This document shows, in pieces, positions 34,501 to 43,475 of a stretch of 64,000 nucleotides of DNA. The DNA lies in contig JAJGBQ010000005.1 of NCBI GenBank assembly GCA_022457065.1, forward strand, positions 4,092,001 through 4,156,000, in the 5' to 3' direction. Source of the DNA: Curvularia sp. ZM96. Lineage: Eukaryota; Ascomycota; Dothideomycetes; Pleosporales; Pleosporaceae. The translations under genes were made by a program, and so were the position numbers. Every line of letters starts with the position of its first letter. Positions within the stretch are counted from its first letter, which is position 1. Below the pieces are notes generated by a model that was not told the origin of the DNA, ran no database searches, and worked only from the letters and a program-made list of their open reading frames with translations.

Positions 34501-37500
34501 AGTGCGCGGGTCCGCAGTGAGATTTTTGGTACCACCTTGGGTCCCTCGGCTTCTTTCTCCAGAACGTACTCGTCAGTGCCAGTCCTGAAGCGGTGGTGCA
34601 CCTGCTTGGAGGTCTTCATCACGTTGGCGATGTTGTCAAAAACTTTATGCATGACCAGCTGATGAGGCACAGCAATTCTGATCGCGTCCGTTGCAATGTC
34701 AAACGATTTCTCGTCCGTAACAGTATGACCATATCTTAGCTTTGATTGCCGGTAGTCCACCCGCAAAGACTTGACACTGACAATCCGACTCCAAACCCGT
34801 TTGATGGCCGGGTTCTCAGCAAAGAGTCGTACCAGGCGTGACCTGAGGAACGGGCTTGACCAGCGATGTTTACCAGCTTCCAATCCATAGATCTGGAGCA
34901 TAAGAGGTGGGTCAGCAGGCATGTCCGCTTTGATTTGAAGGAAGTGAGCTCTGATGTCGACTGTTACAATCTCGCGGCCCACCCTGCTCATGGGATCGAT
35001 AACATCATCGCCAAGGGTCGGGACAGACAAATGTCGTGGCGATCTGGATGGTGCAGGCTCCGCAGCCTTCTTTGATGAGCCCAAATCGAAAGATTGTTTC
35101 AAGACCTGTATCGCCATGCACAAAGCAAAATGGCGATACAGGGAATAGCGAAGGAACAAGCTTTGGCAGTATGAATGGACGTGGAAAATTGGACCTTGCT
35201 TATCAGAGAGAGTATGTAGAGCGATTTCCATACGGGGTAAGGACAACGTCGGCTCTTGCTCCGATTGATCATCTTCTTCGATGACCACACCTTCCAGCCC
35301 GTTGAAATGTATAGCAAGGCGTCTGCCATCAGTCGGATTGCCTGAGGATCTCTTTGGTGACTTTGGAGTACCAGGAGGTGATCGGAGTAGGTGCTCATCT
35401 CGATTGATGGTTCGGCTTGGTGCGCGTCTTCTGACTGGTTTGAGGTCCAGGTCGTCTCCTCGGTTTTGCTTGTACTCCGCCGTCCACGATTCCAGGTGCA
35501 AGGCGACTCCGCGACTATGCTTTGATACTGCAGGGTCCACTCCAGCAACTTCTACATTGAAGTCTGATCCTTGCAGATGCACATACGCCATCCAGCTGGG
35601 CAGCTTTCGCAAGATGTTCTGTTCTTTTTGTTTAACCGCCCTACGCCGGCGATCCATATTCTTCTGCATCTGCGAAACGATCTGGCGCAGACCCTCACTA
35701 ATTTCCGGCCGGACTAAATAGAGAGAAAACGTTTGCGCTGTACCCCATACTTCCACGACGGGATCGGGAGCAGCACTCATTTGTACTTTGACCTCAAGAT
35801 AGTCCGTTAAAAGCAGGTCGTGCTTCTCGACTGCGGCTGTCTGATAGTACAGCTGCTGTGCGTTCATGCGAAATGTCGAGCTGAGTGCATAGTGTAAGTC
35901 ACCGCCAGCGGCGTGGGAGGATTCCAAATCTAGGGATATGGATGATGAGGCCGAAATTAGAAGGTCAAACTCGTCGGAGTCGCGTTTGTTCACATCCATC
36001 GGGGGAAGAGTGACCCGGATGACTGGCTCATGAATCGAAATCTTGATGTTGGCTTTCGGAAGAAGTCGACGAAACAGAAAGCGCTTGCGACTCCTCACTT
36101 TTTGCGGCTTTCGATTAGATTCGTAGTTGTGAAAAATGGCGACGAGAAGCGGAAGGTGTCGAGGATCGAGATCCAAAGACGGAGACGTAACGACTAAATT
36201 AGCAAACAGGATGTTGGTGTTACGCTCTGCGGTATCCTTGTCATTAGAGAAGTGGATTGTCTTGGAAGGTAGAGTGGTGTTCAAAGTAGTTGTCGCCATG
36301 GGAATGTAGAGGAGACGTTCGGGATGACCGTCACTGCTATCGATACCCACCGATATAGATATCGCTGCTAAGAGTGCTTGATGCGCAATATCGTGAGGAG
36401 AGAAGTACATGAGATGTGCGGGACTGCGAGGGTCTAAGCGAAGCAGGTCCATGCCGACTTCTTTCATGGAGACATTGAGATAGACAGGAGGTTCTGAGGT
36501 GTGGCCGGTTTCGATTTGTTTCGTGAGGCCAAGGAAGCCTACTGCGAACTGGAACTCGTGTATACCACGAAGGATGGAGCTGGCAAATTCACGGGAATCG
36601 GAAACGGTGCGAACAAGCTTTTCATCGCTTTTGCTAGAGTCGTCGGGCTCTTCTGCTACGTGTGAGAGATTAGTATCGATTGTACTAGGACGAGATGGTT
36701 TCTGAGGTGCAGTGGCACGGCATTTCTGGGCTCTGTCTATGCACAGCTTGATGTCGTCGAACGGGATACTAAGGCGACCGAGCTTGAGAGCAATGGAAGC
36801 ATCACGCAGGCCTTCGAGCTCCTTCTTGAGGAAGCCGTGGATGTTGAGGGTGAAGTTGTCGAGTATTTCGGTTGACTCTCTGCCCTCGGGTGTGAAGAGG
36901 ATGCTTCGAGCAGAGAAGAGCCACTCGGCAGGCCGTTGTTCCTGGTCCAGTTTTGCTTTGTGGTGGTTGAAGAGTCTGCTGCGGTCAACCGTCTTGCGCC
37001 TTGTGTCGACAGCCACGTTCAAGCCTCCAACGTGCACCGATCCCACGTCGACAATGGCAAGTGAGGTCGCGTGCGCAACCAAGTCAACCTGGCACAGCCA
37101 ATGAATATTCCGATGCAGGCGCTTGATCCGCTCTTTTGCCTCTGTCAGACGCTTCCACGTCAAGCTTCTCGGTGTCTCGTCGTCGCTGGTATCGTCGTTG
37201 GTGGCTGCGGGTGGAGTGGCTTGGCCACTCTTGCCCTTTTGTGTAGTCCCGTTTGACCACTGTGTCCATCCCGCTTTCTTCCGAGGCTTCTCGCCGAGCG
37301 CTTTCAGGTCAACGATGACTTTGAGCTCATGCAGAACGATGCTAACAACGGTCGGCTGGGCAAAAGTAGGGCGGTGGAGGGTAAATCCGAGCCCCCGAAT
37401 TTCGATGCGCAGGCCATCCTTGGGGGTGAATGCAATGCGTCGCAGGCCTCGGAGGCCTAGTCGTTGGATGGAAACGCCGGTAGCTATACGAATGAATGCG

Positions 37501-37571
37501 AATAGAACAAATGAGAGGAGGTAAATTAAAAGGAGGAGTCCTGCGAGGAACTGAAGGGTTGGTAGGGCCAT
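28530..37571 (-). CDS. fmp27: Fmp27/Hobbit/BLTP2-type bridge-like lipid transfer protein
   Basis: Giant repeating-beta-groove protein that carries bulk lipid at ER contact sites. The open frame is 3013 codons; a 48-nt stretch at 32883-32930 has a GTAGGA donor, a GATAAC branch-like site and a CAG end and is probably an in-frame intron, giving 2997 aa. Residues 7-30 are one N-terminal membrane anchor, as in the family. Family landmarks appear in order: N-terminal domain, the GFWDK motif (about residue 1384, coding bases 33405-33422), YDAFRGFRSHHIHMSI directly after the intron, the WPPW motif (bases 30930-30941), and the C-terminal domain with SMVLCLSYKGK. Coiled-coil or acidic stretches separate them, and the last 250 residues are Ser-rich and look disordered. 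Length and motif order match Fmp27 homologues rather than Csf1. Confidence 0.95.
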   Translation of the reverse strand: MALPTLQFLAGLLLLIYLLSFVLFAFIRIATGVSIQRLGLRGLRRIAFTPKDGLRIEIRGLGFTLHRPTFAQPTVVSIVLHELKVIVDLKALGEKPRKKAGWTQWSNGTTQKGKSGQATPPAATNDDTSDDETPRSLTWKRLTEAKERIKRLHRNIHWLCQVDLVAHATSLAIVDVGSVHVGGLNVAVDTRRKTVDRSRLFNHHKAKLDQEQRPAEWLFSARSILFTPEGRESTEILDNFTLNIHGFLKKELEGLRDASIALKLGRLSIPFDDIKLCIDRAQKCRATAPQKPSRPSTIDTNLSHVAEEPDDSSKSDEKLVRTVSDSREFASSILRGIHEFQFAVGFLGLTKQIETGHTSEPPVYLNVSMKEVGMDLLRLDPRSPAHLMYFSPHDIAHQALLAAISISVGIDSSDGHPERLLYIPMATTTLNTTLPSKTIHFSNDKDTAERNTNILFANLVVTSPSLDLDPRHLPLLVAIFHNYESNRKPQKVRSRKRFLFRRLLPKANIKISIHEPVIRVTLPPMDVNKRDSDEFDLLISASSSISLDLESSHAAGGDLHYALSSTFRMNAQQLYYQTAAVEKHDLLLTDYLEVKVQMSAAPDPVVEVWGTAQTFSLYLVRPEISEGLRQIVSQMQKNMDRRRRAVKQKEQNILRKLPSWMAYVHLQGSDFNVEVAGVDPAVSKHSRGVALHLESWTAEYKQNRGDDLDLKPVRRRAPSRTINRDEHLLRSPPGTPKSPKRSSGNPTDGRRLAIHFNGLEGVVIEEDDQSEQEPTLSLPRMEIALHTLSDKQGPIFHVHSYCQSLFLRYSLYRHFALCMAIQVLKQSFDLGSSKKAAEPAPSRSPRHLSVPTLGDDVIDPMSRVGREIVTVDIRAHFLQIKADMPADPPLMLQIYGLEAGKHRWSSPFLRSRLVRLFAENPAIKRVWSRIVSVKSLRVDYRQSKLRYGHTVTDEKSFDIATDAIRIAVPHQLVMHKVFDNIANVMKTSKQVHHRFRTGTDEYVLEKEAEGPKVVPKISLRTRALLFELEDNAFEWKLGTIYRIGLMEQKQRLAREHAFDLKVRKLQEEQRGNSRFRARSSHDPSSRSKGKKREKDVKFHRRTKSAGSSGNSSPERGRSDHPMRYNKDAFSGLSGSHRTSIQDARVKLNRLNAQTWKKRIDCAMSSEHRAMNDIRSTFWGLDELPDDIEQKETILAVPQRPALMALAISDLEIVIDKPSFPISEYPRFLNRVGKGMPFDTQYALLIPMHVQVQMGEAKIHLRDYPLPLLHFPAIGNIQSSRLPSVMMKTDFVIAEELRDIESTRVSRVVVVPQERNSAGELTGGLAVDVRRTVAPVKTYSDMAIDINSAYPTRITWGTSYQPAIQDMMQIIENFTKPPVDPSERVGFWDKIRLTFHSRINVSWKGDGDVHLILKGSRDPYMVTGHGAGFVMCWQNDVQLSLAEDEDPRNFMIVKSGSYVLAIPDLTHYARHETETETMARPDTASSASSQKQRAVFKKTIMKLNGNVRWVAGLVFERNLDDGERSFKFIPHYKVTLKNPKYAKPSNGKVGTVCSLCDDNTDQNQEYDAFRGFRSHHIHMSIAIAAPHDREWSVANLEPSKTYNSVHLSPRFFTHFYSWWSMFSGAMSLPVRQGKLWPGVEKSSKKFGRHLATIKYNLLLSPLYMSHIYKHKDVEDYGAGVVSATGLKARLDSFMFDLHQRREEFRTLVQAPEGQQNSRQNQTTGMRINQVQLDFIRTDIRAVSASITGTGSEDVDNLTADEFNSYNQEYLTADLSKFNIPDNDLGWVDMDDFIELGWILPSRRHPEIQILPLAFAPRFTYFRQTDHNNNISGDEHRTSAFGNEPTHHCVMSARNDPRRVQFYLIEQRIERVKEQIAHNQRAVNDQELRLIRVTSDEQQETQQRLETLKDHTQFLQRKLEFLSTMHASLLERLGTASSDNEVPKPEADEEDEYFEADEDQEVSDADSKHPAAPPNPINDTSNDFNNRFIIHNIHLKWSNSLRNIILRYIHQVSQRRGFVYYMSRRAVKFILDVVEEQEKKRGPSHDSTHETPLTADSEAGLSIDEVIEQLLHDGKKFVNADDEDAKSNTPSGPGTVPDGVQANASKTDEDVADDYISQNSYLVRLIAPQIQLQSEKDTKSAVLVTAKGIQLKVLSIMDKNRVMDEVSGLVQRRFITAMDSLQIFVTNSKTFSSADDIHMYSGSNYGSPAGSAWPPWVPFEVMFEFHTNPFGFQRVVQRTSASMRYDKYNALRLKYNDDVSAADSESSTDHTESRIDHLWVDFPHVRAMCDSRQYYAMYVIVLDLLLYHEPLEKTRNERLEKIMLASDFTDLAGAPKLVMGLQERIQQLEEIKTVFQINEKYLDKQGWEDRIEVEKDLAVYEDELFFVMKAITTAQRKQDDRSQASESTGLLRMYVSASDIVWHLLREGAESLAEFQLKNVVFDRTDNNDGSNVNLMEIEQVRGLNLLPNALYPEMISPFLEKDQTLPENAKCLKLYFVALESIAGIPVVEHFEVELYPLKVQLEYQIGKKLLQYVFPTYGDNKTTTTSPFLLKHTLPSQDQDDDDDHVASSKSSSMGASLSTDDGAVEALKQRLTPTLQLPDPSQKNESKKKSPQKRPSAHYFRFFRDNPSRSGTEIHRSLHPSSALTVPTLASSSSIASRPSSVRSSTNSSLTLNDSERTGKRFALYRTGTSMTERRTNKKEVRNDDLTEMMNRASEFMTIAYFKVPSMVLCLSYKGKSSRNFEDVHDLVFRMPTIEYRNKTWSNLDLVTQLKKDVLRALLSHAGTIVGNKISHHRPSAKAQSRLRQIANSSTLLNTSPDLSGAESNSMRDHSPGGGSDVSGEVQTGRRSFASGRQGSTISAVSEEGSSYFSSKPPSTSNQARSTHGSIMGGLSSHHTAAVDVEDGRAFADELSRVDNTEPVHANLIHSLSRHIAGVSAPFAGHMRARANSGAASTKAASVATALSNHKDKERDGTGTGPDDEASVTAGPSLGGDGPKTKKAKALGMKLLGRSG
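32883..32930 (-). other. probable 48-nt in-frame intron of fmp27
   Basis: Reads through as 16 codons (VGTVCSLCDDNTDQNQ) if unspliced, an unusual Cys/Asp insert just before the conserved YDAFRGFR block. Donor, branch-like and acceptor signals are all present. Confidence 0.65.
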
Positions 37572-38967
37572 TGTGATGCTTCAGTCGGGGGCCATGGACC
37601 GACTCGAGTGTTATTGGGGAATTTGGTCGCGAGTGCACGCCATGTGCTGAGAGATGTGAAGCCTCTTCCTGGCGAACATAATCGAGGGAAGCGCAGGGCT
37701 ACGAAAACGAGGGCATCGAGGGCGTCGTGGATATGCGTAGTAATGCGCGGCGGCGATGGACTCGGAACAGGTGACTGGCTCAGGGAGCGCTTGGAGCGAT
37801 GCGAGGAAGGGAGCGGAAGCGTCGACGCGAGGCCGGGTCAGGATAATTTTGAACCTACGACTCGAAGTAAGCCGTCTCCGGTGTGTGTTTGCGGGGCTCC
37901 GTTCTGCGTGGCCGTTGTCGTGCTGCGATGCACGTCAGAATCCAGAATCCCAGATTCCCACGCTTCCCATGCCCTGTCCCCTGTCTGCCAAGCACGGCCC
38001 GCAGGCCTTCTGGAAGGAGCATTGTCCCCACCTGCCGCGAACCGCGTCTTGCGGACCCCGTAATCATTACACACTCGGCGCCGAAGACATCTGAACACGG
38101 TGCTGCTTCGATTTGTGAAACTCTATCGACCTCTGTATGCTAGACATCTCGTGCGATCGAACATCTGCCAAGCCGTACCAACTGCGGTTCTAGTCTTCCC
38201 ACCACCCACACGCGCCGTCCGGACTCTGGCACCACGATGCATCTAGCCACCTCCTGCCACTAACAGCCACCCGGATAGCGTCCGCTCTCGATTATACGTC
38301 ATAGTCGCCGTGGACAAAAGGGCCGCTACCATATGTTGTACGGGCCTTTTGTGTTCTCAAGAGCCTTTGTCACATATCATACGACCCAGCATGAGTTAGG
38401 TTCTGGGCTTTCTAATAGGATTTCCTCCAACAAGTTTAACGCGTCATGAATACTTCAGAACTCCCAAAACACGAGGCATACTCGAAGTGAGTCGAGTTTG
38501 TCAGATCCGGGTTTTCGTAGTCTTTGGGTTGTACCAAAATGGAGTCGCGCAAAAACGAAGCACTGGTAAAAAAGGGCTTGGTAGGCTCGACGATATTTTT
38601 GTTAGTTTAACAAAAGGAAAGTCATTAGATAATACCGCAGACTAGATTTCTTATGCGGGCTGAACTGCAGATATACAAAAGGTGAGAGCAGAGCTATGAC
38701 ACCATGCTTGAAGTTCGTCCTTCCACTTTTGGACGCACGCCAGATCGAAACTACTGCTGCTCGAGAAAATCTACAGAATACGGCAAAGAGATTAAGTGTG
38801 GGATTATTGAGTGAATTGTGGGTTGAACAGCGCACTGTTGGATGCCTCAACTAGGTGAGAATACATTAGTCGTCCCTCTCTCCTCTCTAGCCACACTCAA
38901 GTATTGAGTCTTCCAGGTAGACCAAATACACCAGTCCAATCCATAAAGAGCTTTGCTTGATCCCTCC
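37572..38967. other. intergenic region
   Basis: Promoter side of the Fmp27 gene and the 3' flank of the BTB gene. Several open frames near 37.6-38.1 kb overlap on both strands without domain or splice support. Nothing else recognised. Confidence 0.5.
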
Positions 38968-39746
38968 CTACCATCGAATCGGATTCAGTAAGTGCGGAGC
39001 ATTGAGTCTTCCAGTACGCATACCCAAGACCAACAAATCTGCACCAAAGTTCCCGTACTGCAAAATCAACTCTTGAACTTGTTTGGAACCGAAAACCGCA
39101 ACATCATCACGTTTGAGTATGAAAGTGATTAGGGGTTCGCTCATCCTGCACATGGGTGCTGTGCAATATGGGTAATGAGCATGAACCAGCATCTGTATAT
39201 CGTCTTTGGTCAGTGTTCCAGAAAACGGTGCAGTAACCTGTTTGAATCGCTTCAGTAAAGCATCGATGAATGGTCTGGCGTCGTATTTATCTGCCAGGGA
39301 GTAGCAATCAACAATGGCAGTCAGCTCTTCTATCGTGGATTTCAGATTGCTTGTTCTGTCGAAAACTCCAGACTTTGTGTCGAAATCCATATGGTAGAAA
39401 AAGAACATCATGGCTTCAAACATCTCCGGGTCGTCGTCGTGGACTTCGATTGTCTTTTCGGAGGACTCCTGGTATGATGGTTAGATTGGTACACTATTCC
39501 GCTGCAAGAAGAGGTCTACCATGAAATTCCCCGTCAGAGCCCGCATGAACCATCCGGAGTGGTTGCAAAGGACAGCTTTGTGAGCCACATAGTCTCTATG
39601 TTTGCCGTTGAAAGATTGACGGATCGTGATATCAGAAAAAACAGGGTCCTGGTAGAGTCTAGCTGAGAGGTTATCTCCAAATACAAGAGCTTGAATTTTG
39701 AGCCCTTAACTTACGTTTTATGGCCTTGTGCTGACTTTTCTGCCAT
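38968..39746 (-). CDS. BTB/POZ domain protein
   Basis: Probable protein-protein interaction or Cul3-adaptor-type protein. Three exons (39746-39715, 39658-39520, 39468-38968; introns 56 and 51 nt) give 223 aa. The first exon codes only MAEKSAQGHK plus part of a Thr; splicing to the GCTAG acceptor restores the frame directly into the BTB opening LYQDPVFSDITI. Then come RDYVAHKAVLCNHSGWFMRAL and, across intron 2, ESSEKTIEVHDDDPEMFEAMMFFFYHMDFD, the standard BTB core. The C-terminal half has a BACK-like helical pattern (YSLADKYDARPFIDALLKRF). Such short BTB proteins are numerous in filamentous ascomycetes; the partner is unknown. Confidence 0.85.
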
Positions 39747-40335
39747 CTTAGCGATAGGTGACTGTTACCAGAATACTTTGTAGGTGCATATGAAGGATCC
39801 AGGAATATGTCAAGTTTGAAGCTCACGGATAGCAGCGGACGCTGGCGCTAAATATGGGCACAATTCCTGATCTATAGTCACGAACTATGACGCAGGTCTA
39901 CCAACTACTCTCAAGGCGAACACATCTTTGCTCTACTTCTTCAATGAAGATGCTGGAAAAGCCCATACCGTGTATCACAGGGAGGGTAGTGTCAGGATTT
40001 AGAAACGATTCATATATTTGGCAAATGATGCTCCTACGTTATCCATCGGTAAACTCGCGTGTGCCAATGGTGGTTGGAGAAACGGCAAGCAGACACGGCT
40101 TCCTATGTAGGCCTCGGATGCGGAGTTTGGCGCGCTCCGATTGGCGCATCTCGCGGGCTAGACCGTGCAGCGGGGCAACAGCGGGGTCAATTGCGGCCCC
40201 CCACCATCGCTATCTCCCCAAATACCAGGGCCAGAAGAAGCATATATTCGCTTCTCAAGCTCGTTTCTCGCTACTGAGGCAGTCAATTTTTCCTAGAAGC
40301 ATAGTTGCCAATTCCTCTTCAAACCCATCGAAAAA
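39747..40335. other. divergent promoter region
   Basis: 589 nt shared by the BTB gene (minus) and the alcohol dehydrogenase gene (plus). No gene supported. A GC-richer block with several GGGG/CCCC runs lies at 40160-40205. Confidence 0.5.
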
Positions 40336-41445
40336 ATGACCGCCGCGATCCCCACCACGCAAACAGCAGGCTGGATCCACAACCCAGGACCCGACTGCGT
40401 CCTCCAGATCCGGAACGACGTACCTGTGCAAAAGCCCGCTGCAGGAGAAGTTCTCGTCAAGCTCGAATGCAGCGGTATCTGCCACTCGGACTGCCATAAT
40501 CTGGCTTGGCCAGGAAAATACACCGAAGTGCCAGGGCACGAGGGCGTCGGCACTGTAGTCTCGCTTGGTCCAGATGTATCGTCGGAACTGATGGGCAAGC
40601 GCGTCGGCATCAAGTGGCTGTGGAACGCGTGCCAAAACTGCAGTAGCTGTAAGCAGGGCAAGGAGAACCACTGCGGCAAGCAGAAGAACACGGGCAGGAA
40701 TAATTGGGGCACGTTGCAGGAGTATATCGTTGCGGATGCGCAGTTCGTGACCATGATTCCAGACGGCGTCAAGAGCGAGATTGCGGCGCCTCTGCTCTGC
40801 GCAGGCCTGAGTCTCGCAGGCGCAGTGTCCAAGCTGGAACCTGAACTCAAGTGCGGCGACTATGTGGCTATTATCGGTGCGGGTGGCGGACTGGGACACA
40901 TTGGTGTGCAGATTGCGAGTAACAAGGGTTACAAGGTCATTGCTATTGACAGCGGAGCCGAAAAGGAGAAATTGACAAAGGAGATGGGCGCCGTGGCGTT
41001 TGTCGACTACGCTAAGCAGGATACCGTTAAGGCTGTCAAAGACCTTACTGACGGCGAAGGCGCACACGGAGTCATCTGCGTTGCAGGAAGCGAAAAGGCG
41101 TACACCCAAGCACCGGAACTATGCAGAAACAGCGGCGTCTTTGTCTGTGTAGGCCTGCCACCTGATACTTTCATGTTCCCTATGAGTCCTATCCACATTG
41201 CCAACAGGGGTATGTTTCTCCACAATAGACTTCTTTTACGAGTTTTGATGCTAACCAGTCAAGGTCTTACAATCCGCGGCTCATCGACCGGTAACGCAAA
41301 GCAAATGGACGAGCTGCTCCAGATGGCTCTCGAGGGCAAGATTACACCCAAGGTCGAAGTATATGATTTTGCTGACTCTCCTAAAATCCTGGAAGAGTTA
41401 AAGCGATACGAGGTCACTGGAAGGAAGGTGGTGCGTGCACCATAG
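40336..41445 (+). CDS. adh: zinc-dependent alcohol dehydrogenase (fungal MDR type)
   Basis: Interconverts alcohols and aldehydes with NAD(H), probably cytosolic. Model: 40336-41209 joined to 41264-41445 over a 54-nt in-frame intron (GTATGT, branch CTAAC, GTCAAG), giving 351 aa, close to yeast Adh1. If unspliced, 18 extra residues interrupt the IANRGLTIRGSS strand. Catalytic-zinc residues are Cys49, His68 with Glu69 (GHEG) and Cys155; the structural-zinc loop has Cys99, 102, 105 and 113. The nucleotide-binding motif GAGGGLG follows at about 181-187. All expected residues are present. Substrate preference cannot be read from the sequence. Confidence 0.94.
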   Translation: MTAAIPTTQTAGWIHNPGPDCVLQIRNDVPVQKPAAGEVLVKLECSGICHSDCHNLAWPGKYTEVPGHEGVGTVVSLGPDVSSELMGKRVGIKWLWNACQNCSSCKQGKENHCGKQKNTGRNNWGTLQEYIVADAQFVTMIPDGVKSEIAAPLLCAGLSLAGAVSKLEPELKCGDYVAIIGAGGGLGHIGVQIASNKGYKVIAIDSGAEKEKLTKEMGAVAFVDYAKQDTVKAVKDLTDGEGAHGVICVAGSEKAYTQAPELCRNSGVFVCVGLPPDTFMFPMSPIHIANRGMFLHNRLLLRVLMLTSQGLTIRGSSTGNAKQMDELLQMALEGKITPKVEVYDFADSPKILEELKRYEVTGRKVVRAP

Positions 41446-41711
41446 GATTGTTCATGATATGAATTGATTGGCGGCGGTTGGCGTGTGCATTATAGCGGAG
41501 TTGCAGGTGGTGCATGAGGCGGAGTTTGTTGTATCAACACCTGGCCACACGGCGTAGTATAGGGAGATCAGTGTTGAACTGTTCTACATCTCAGACGCCC
41601 ATAGGGCGAATGTGAACTGTCCAAATTACGTTTTTTTTACAGAAAATGGCGACTGGCCATGTCCAACCTTGCACCAACGGGTCAAAGTGTCTTCCCTTCC
41701 ATCCCGACAAT

Positions 41712-43475
41712 TTAGTACCAATTCCCACTCTCCTCATTCGCCGTCACGCTCTGAGGATTCATACTCAAAATGCGCTGCCCAGGAATCGTATCTGTAAACG
41801 CGCTCTCAAATACGCCGCTGACAGCCCGCCTGCCAATCTCCTTAAAACTGTCGTACGCGTCGTTTTCGCCCGTGATAGCACTCCACTCTGCATCCTGTGG
41901 GCTGCGCCCAGGCCCCAAGTCACTCCAGCGCGTGACGACAAGAGCCTGCTTAAAGCGCCCAGGCGTGTTGCTGCGGACTGACCTATCTTCCACCAGCTTG
42001 AGCTCAAACAGGTATTCGGTAGGGCACTTGGGACAACGACGCATGGGTCGGCACACCGAACATAAAGGAACCATGCCCGTAATCTTCTTGCCGAGATTGC
42101 GATCCCGGAACTTCTCAAGGGCGGTCGTATCCGATTCATTGCTGTGGGGTATGTGTGATAATGCACATTTGGGTATCGAGGTCAGAACCCCATGTTTCCA
42201 GTGCGCACACACGCTAAAGTAAGGTGTGTAGTCGCCGCGGCTGAAAAGCAGAAGACGCTTTGCGGCGTCGGTCAGACCCCCTTCGACGTGGTGTTGAGAG
42301 CGGACTCGCATCAGGACATTGCCTTTTTCTGTAATGTGGTAGGAGGATTCGTGGGCCCAGTCGGAATATGGGTCTTTCCAGCGCCGCGCAAGGGATTGGT
42401 GCGGAATGCCGTATTCGGGCCCGTACTTCCAATGACGGCGAGCGAGCTGGACAAAGGCAAAAGGCAGGGTACGTCCATCGGTGATACGGATCCGTGGAGG
42501 TGGAATGTGAATGTTTGTCATATTCGGACATTCGAAGAGCGGGTTGAGAACGTTTTGGGGCTTCAACGACTCCAAACCGGGCTGGATCCGCAGATGCCAT
42601 TGAGCACATGGGAAACAAAACAGATGGCGAGGCATTGTTGGGTCCATGGCTAGGAGAAAGTCTAACCGGTGGGTGCGGTGCACAGGGTCCAACAGGAGTT
42701 TGTATGGATGTCTGCCCAGTCGAGTATACATGGTCCGGCATGTCGACGACAAGTTGGCAACATCTAGTGGCGACAAGAAATCGGAAATGCGAAGCCACAA
42801 CTCTGGCGACACACTGCTGAGCATGGCGGTTCCATCTGTTTTTGAAGGGTCGTAGAGGAGAGATTCTTCGTCGTGCTTCTCCTCGATGGTATCCACTCCG
42901 TCAATATACGTAAAAGCATGCATCATCTCAGTCAAGTCTTTCCTTTCTCCTGTATCCTTGTCAAGAATGTCATCTGGTCTTGCAGGCGCCGAAGGCGATC
43001 GATGCGCTTTACTGAGTTTCGACGGCTGAGCTTTAGGTGGCGAGTATGGACGACTGTTCTCTTTCTGTATCTGTGGCAGCGATGCCGATCTCGAGCCTTG
43101 CGATTGATACAAGGGCGCAGCATATTGAGGCTGTCCCGCTGAGTTGCGACGGTAATCGGCGGCTTGCAAGTCAACAAAGAGACGGGCATTGTCTGTGTCT
43201 GTGAGGGCATTGATGGCAGTATATGGGTTGTCGCGCAACGCGTGCGGCGCAACTCCAACAACATCATCGTAGGTCGGAAGGCCGAAGTCAGTTACGGCCG
43301 ATCCGTTTCTTTCGTCTGTGAAACTACCAGAGTCTTGACGAGCGGTCCTGCGCACGTCGGTTGGTGATTCTTTCTTAGAGAGCTTCTTCCGCGCACCCTG
43401 CTGTTTAGGTTCTTTGCTTGATCGCATGCCAAACATGGCCCGGAAGCCGCTCTTTTTACTTTCGTATTCTGCCAT
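41712..43475 (-). CDS. F-box protein with Cys-rich C-terminal part
   Basis: Probable substrate receptor for an SCF ubiquitin ligase. Single exon, 587 aa. The first 200 residues are basic, Ser/Pro/Gln-rich and likely disordered. The F-box lies at about 219-262 (SSVSPELWLRISDFLSPLDVA then NLSSTCRTMY). Downstream are Trp/His/Cys-bearing segments (LFCFPCAQWHL, PYFSVCAHWKHGV) and a Cys cluster, CSVCRPMRRCPKCPTEY, that could bind zinc. The final 100 residues include TRWSDLGPGRSPQDAEW, a motif of this fungal F-box group. It converges with the ADH gene 266 nt away. The substrate is not known. Confidence 0.85.
   Translation of the reverse strand: MAEYESKKSGFRAMFGMRSSKEPKQQGARKKLSKKESPTDVRRTARQDSGSFTDERNGSAVTDFGLPTYDDVVGVAPHALRDNPYTAINALTDTDNARLFVDLQAADYRRNSAGQPQYAAPLYQSQGSRSASLPQIQKENSRPYSPPKAQPSKLSKAHRSPSAPARPDDILDKDTGERKDLTEMMHAFTYIDGVDTIEEKHDEESLLYDPSKTDGTAMLSSVSPELWLRISDFLSPLDVANLSSTCRTMYTRLGRHPYKLLLDPVHRTHRLDFLLAMDPTMPRHLFCFPCAQWHLRIQPGLESLKPQNVLNPLFECPNMTNIHIPPPRIRITDGRTLPFAFVQLARRHWKYGPEYGIPHQSLARRWKDPYSDWAHESSYHITEKGNVLMRVRSQHHVEGGLTDAAKRLLLFSRGDYTPYFSVCAHWKHGVLTSIPKCALSHIPHSNESDTTALEKFRDRNLGKKITGMVPLCSVCRPMRRCPKCPTEYLFELKLVEDRSVRSNTPGRFKQALVVTRWSDLGPGRSPQDAEWSAITGENDAYDSFKEIGRRAVSGVFESAFTDTIPGQRILSMNPQSVTANEESGNWY

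Noticed and set aside
40255..41109. 284-codon open frame antisense to the alcohol dehydrogenase gene
   Set aside because: No homology, and the plus strand codes for an intact zinc ADH with all metal ligands.
41554..41566. 13-mer GTAGTATAGGGAG also present at 50411-50423
   Set aside because: Short match with weak flanking similarity; could be chance or a worn repeat, but too little to call.
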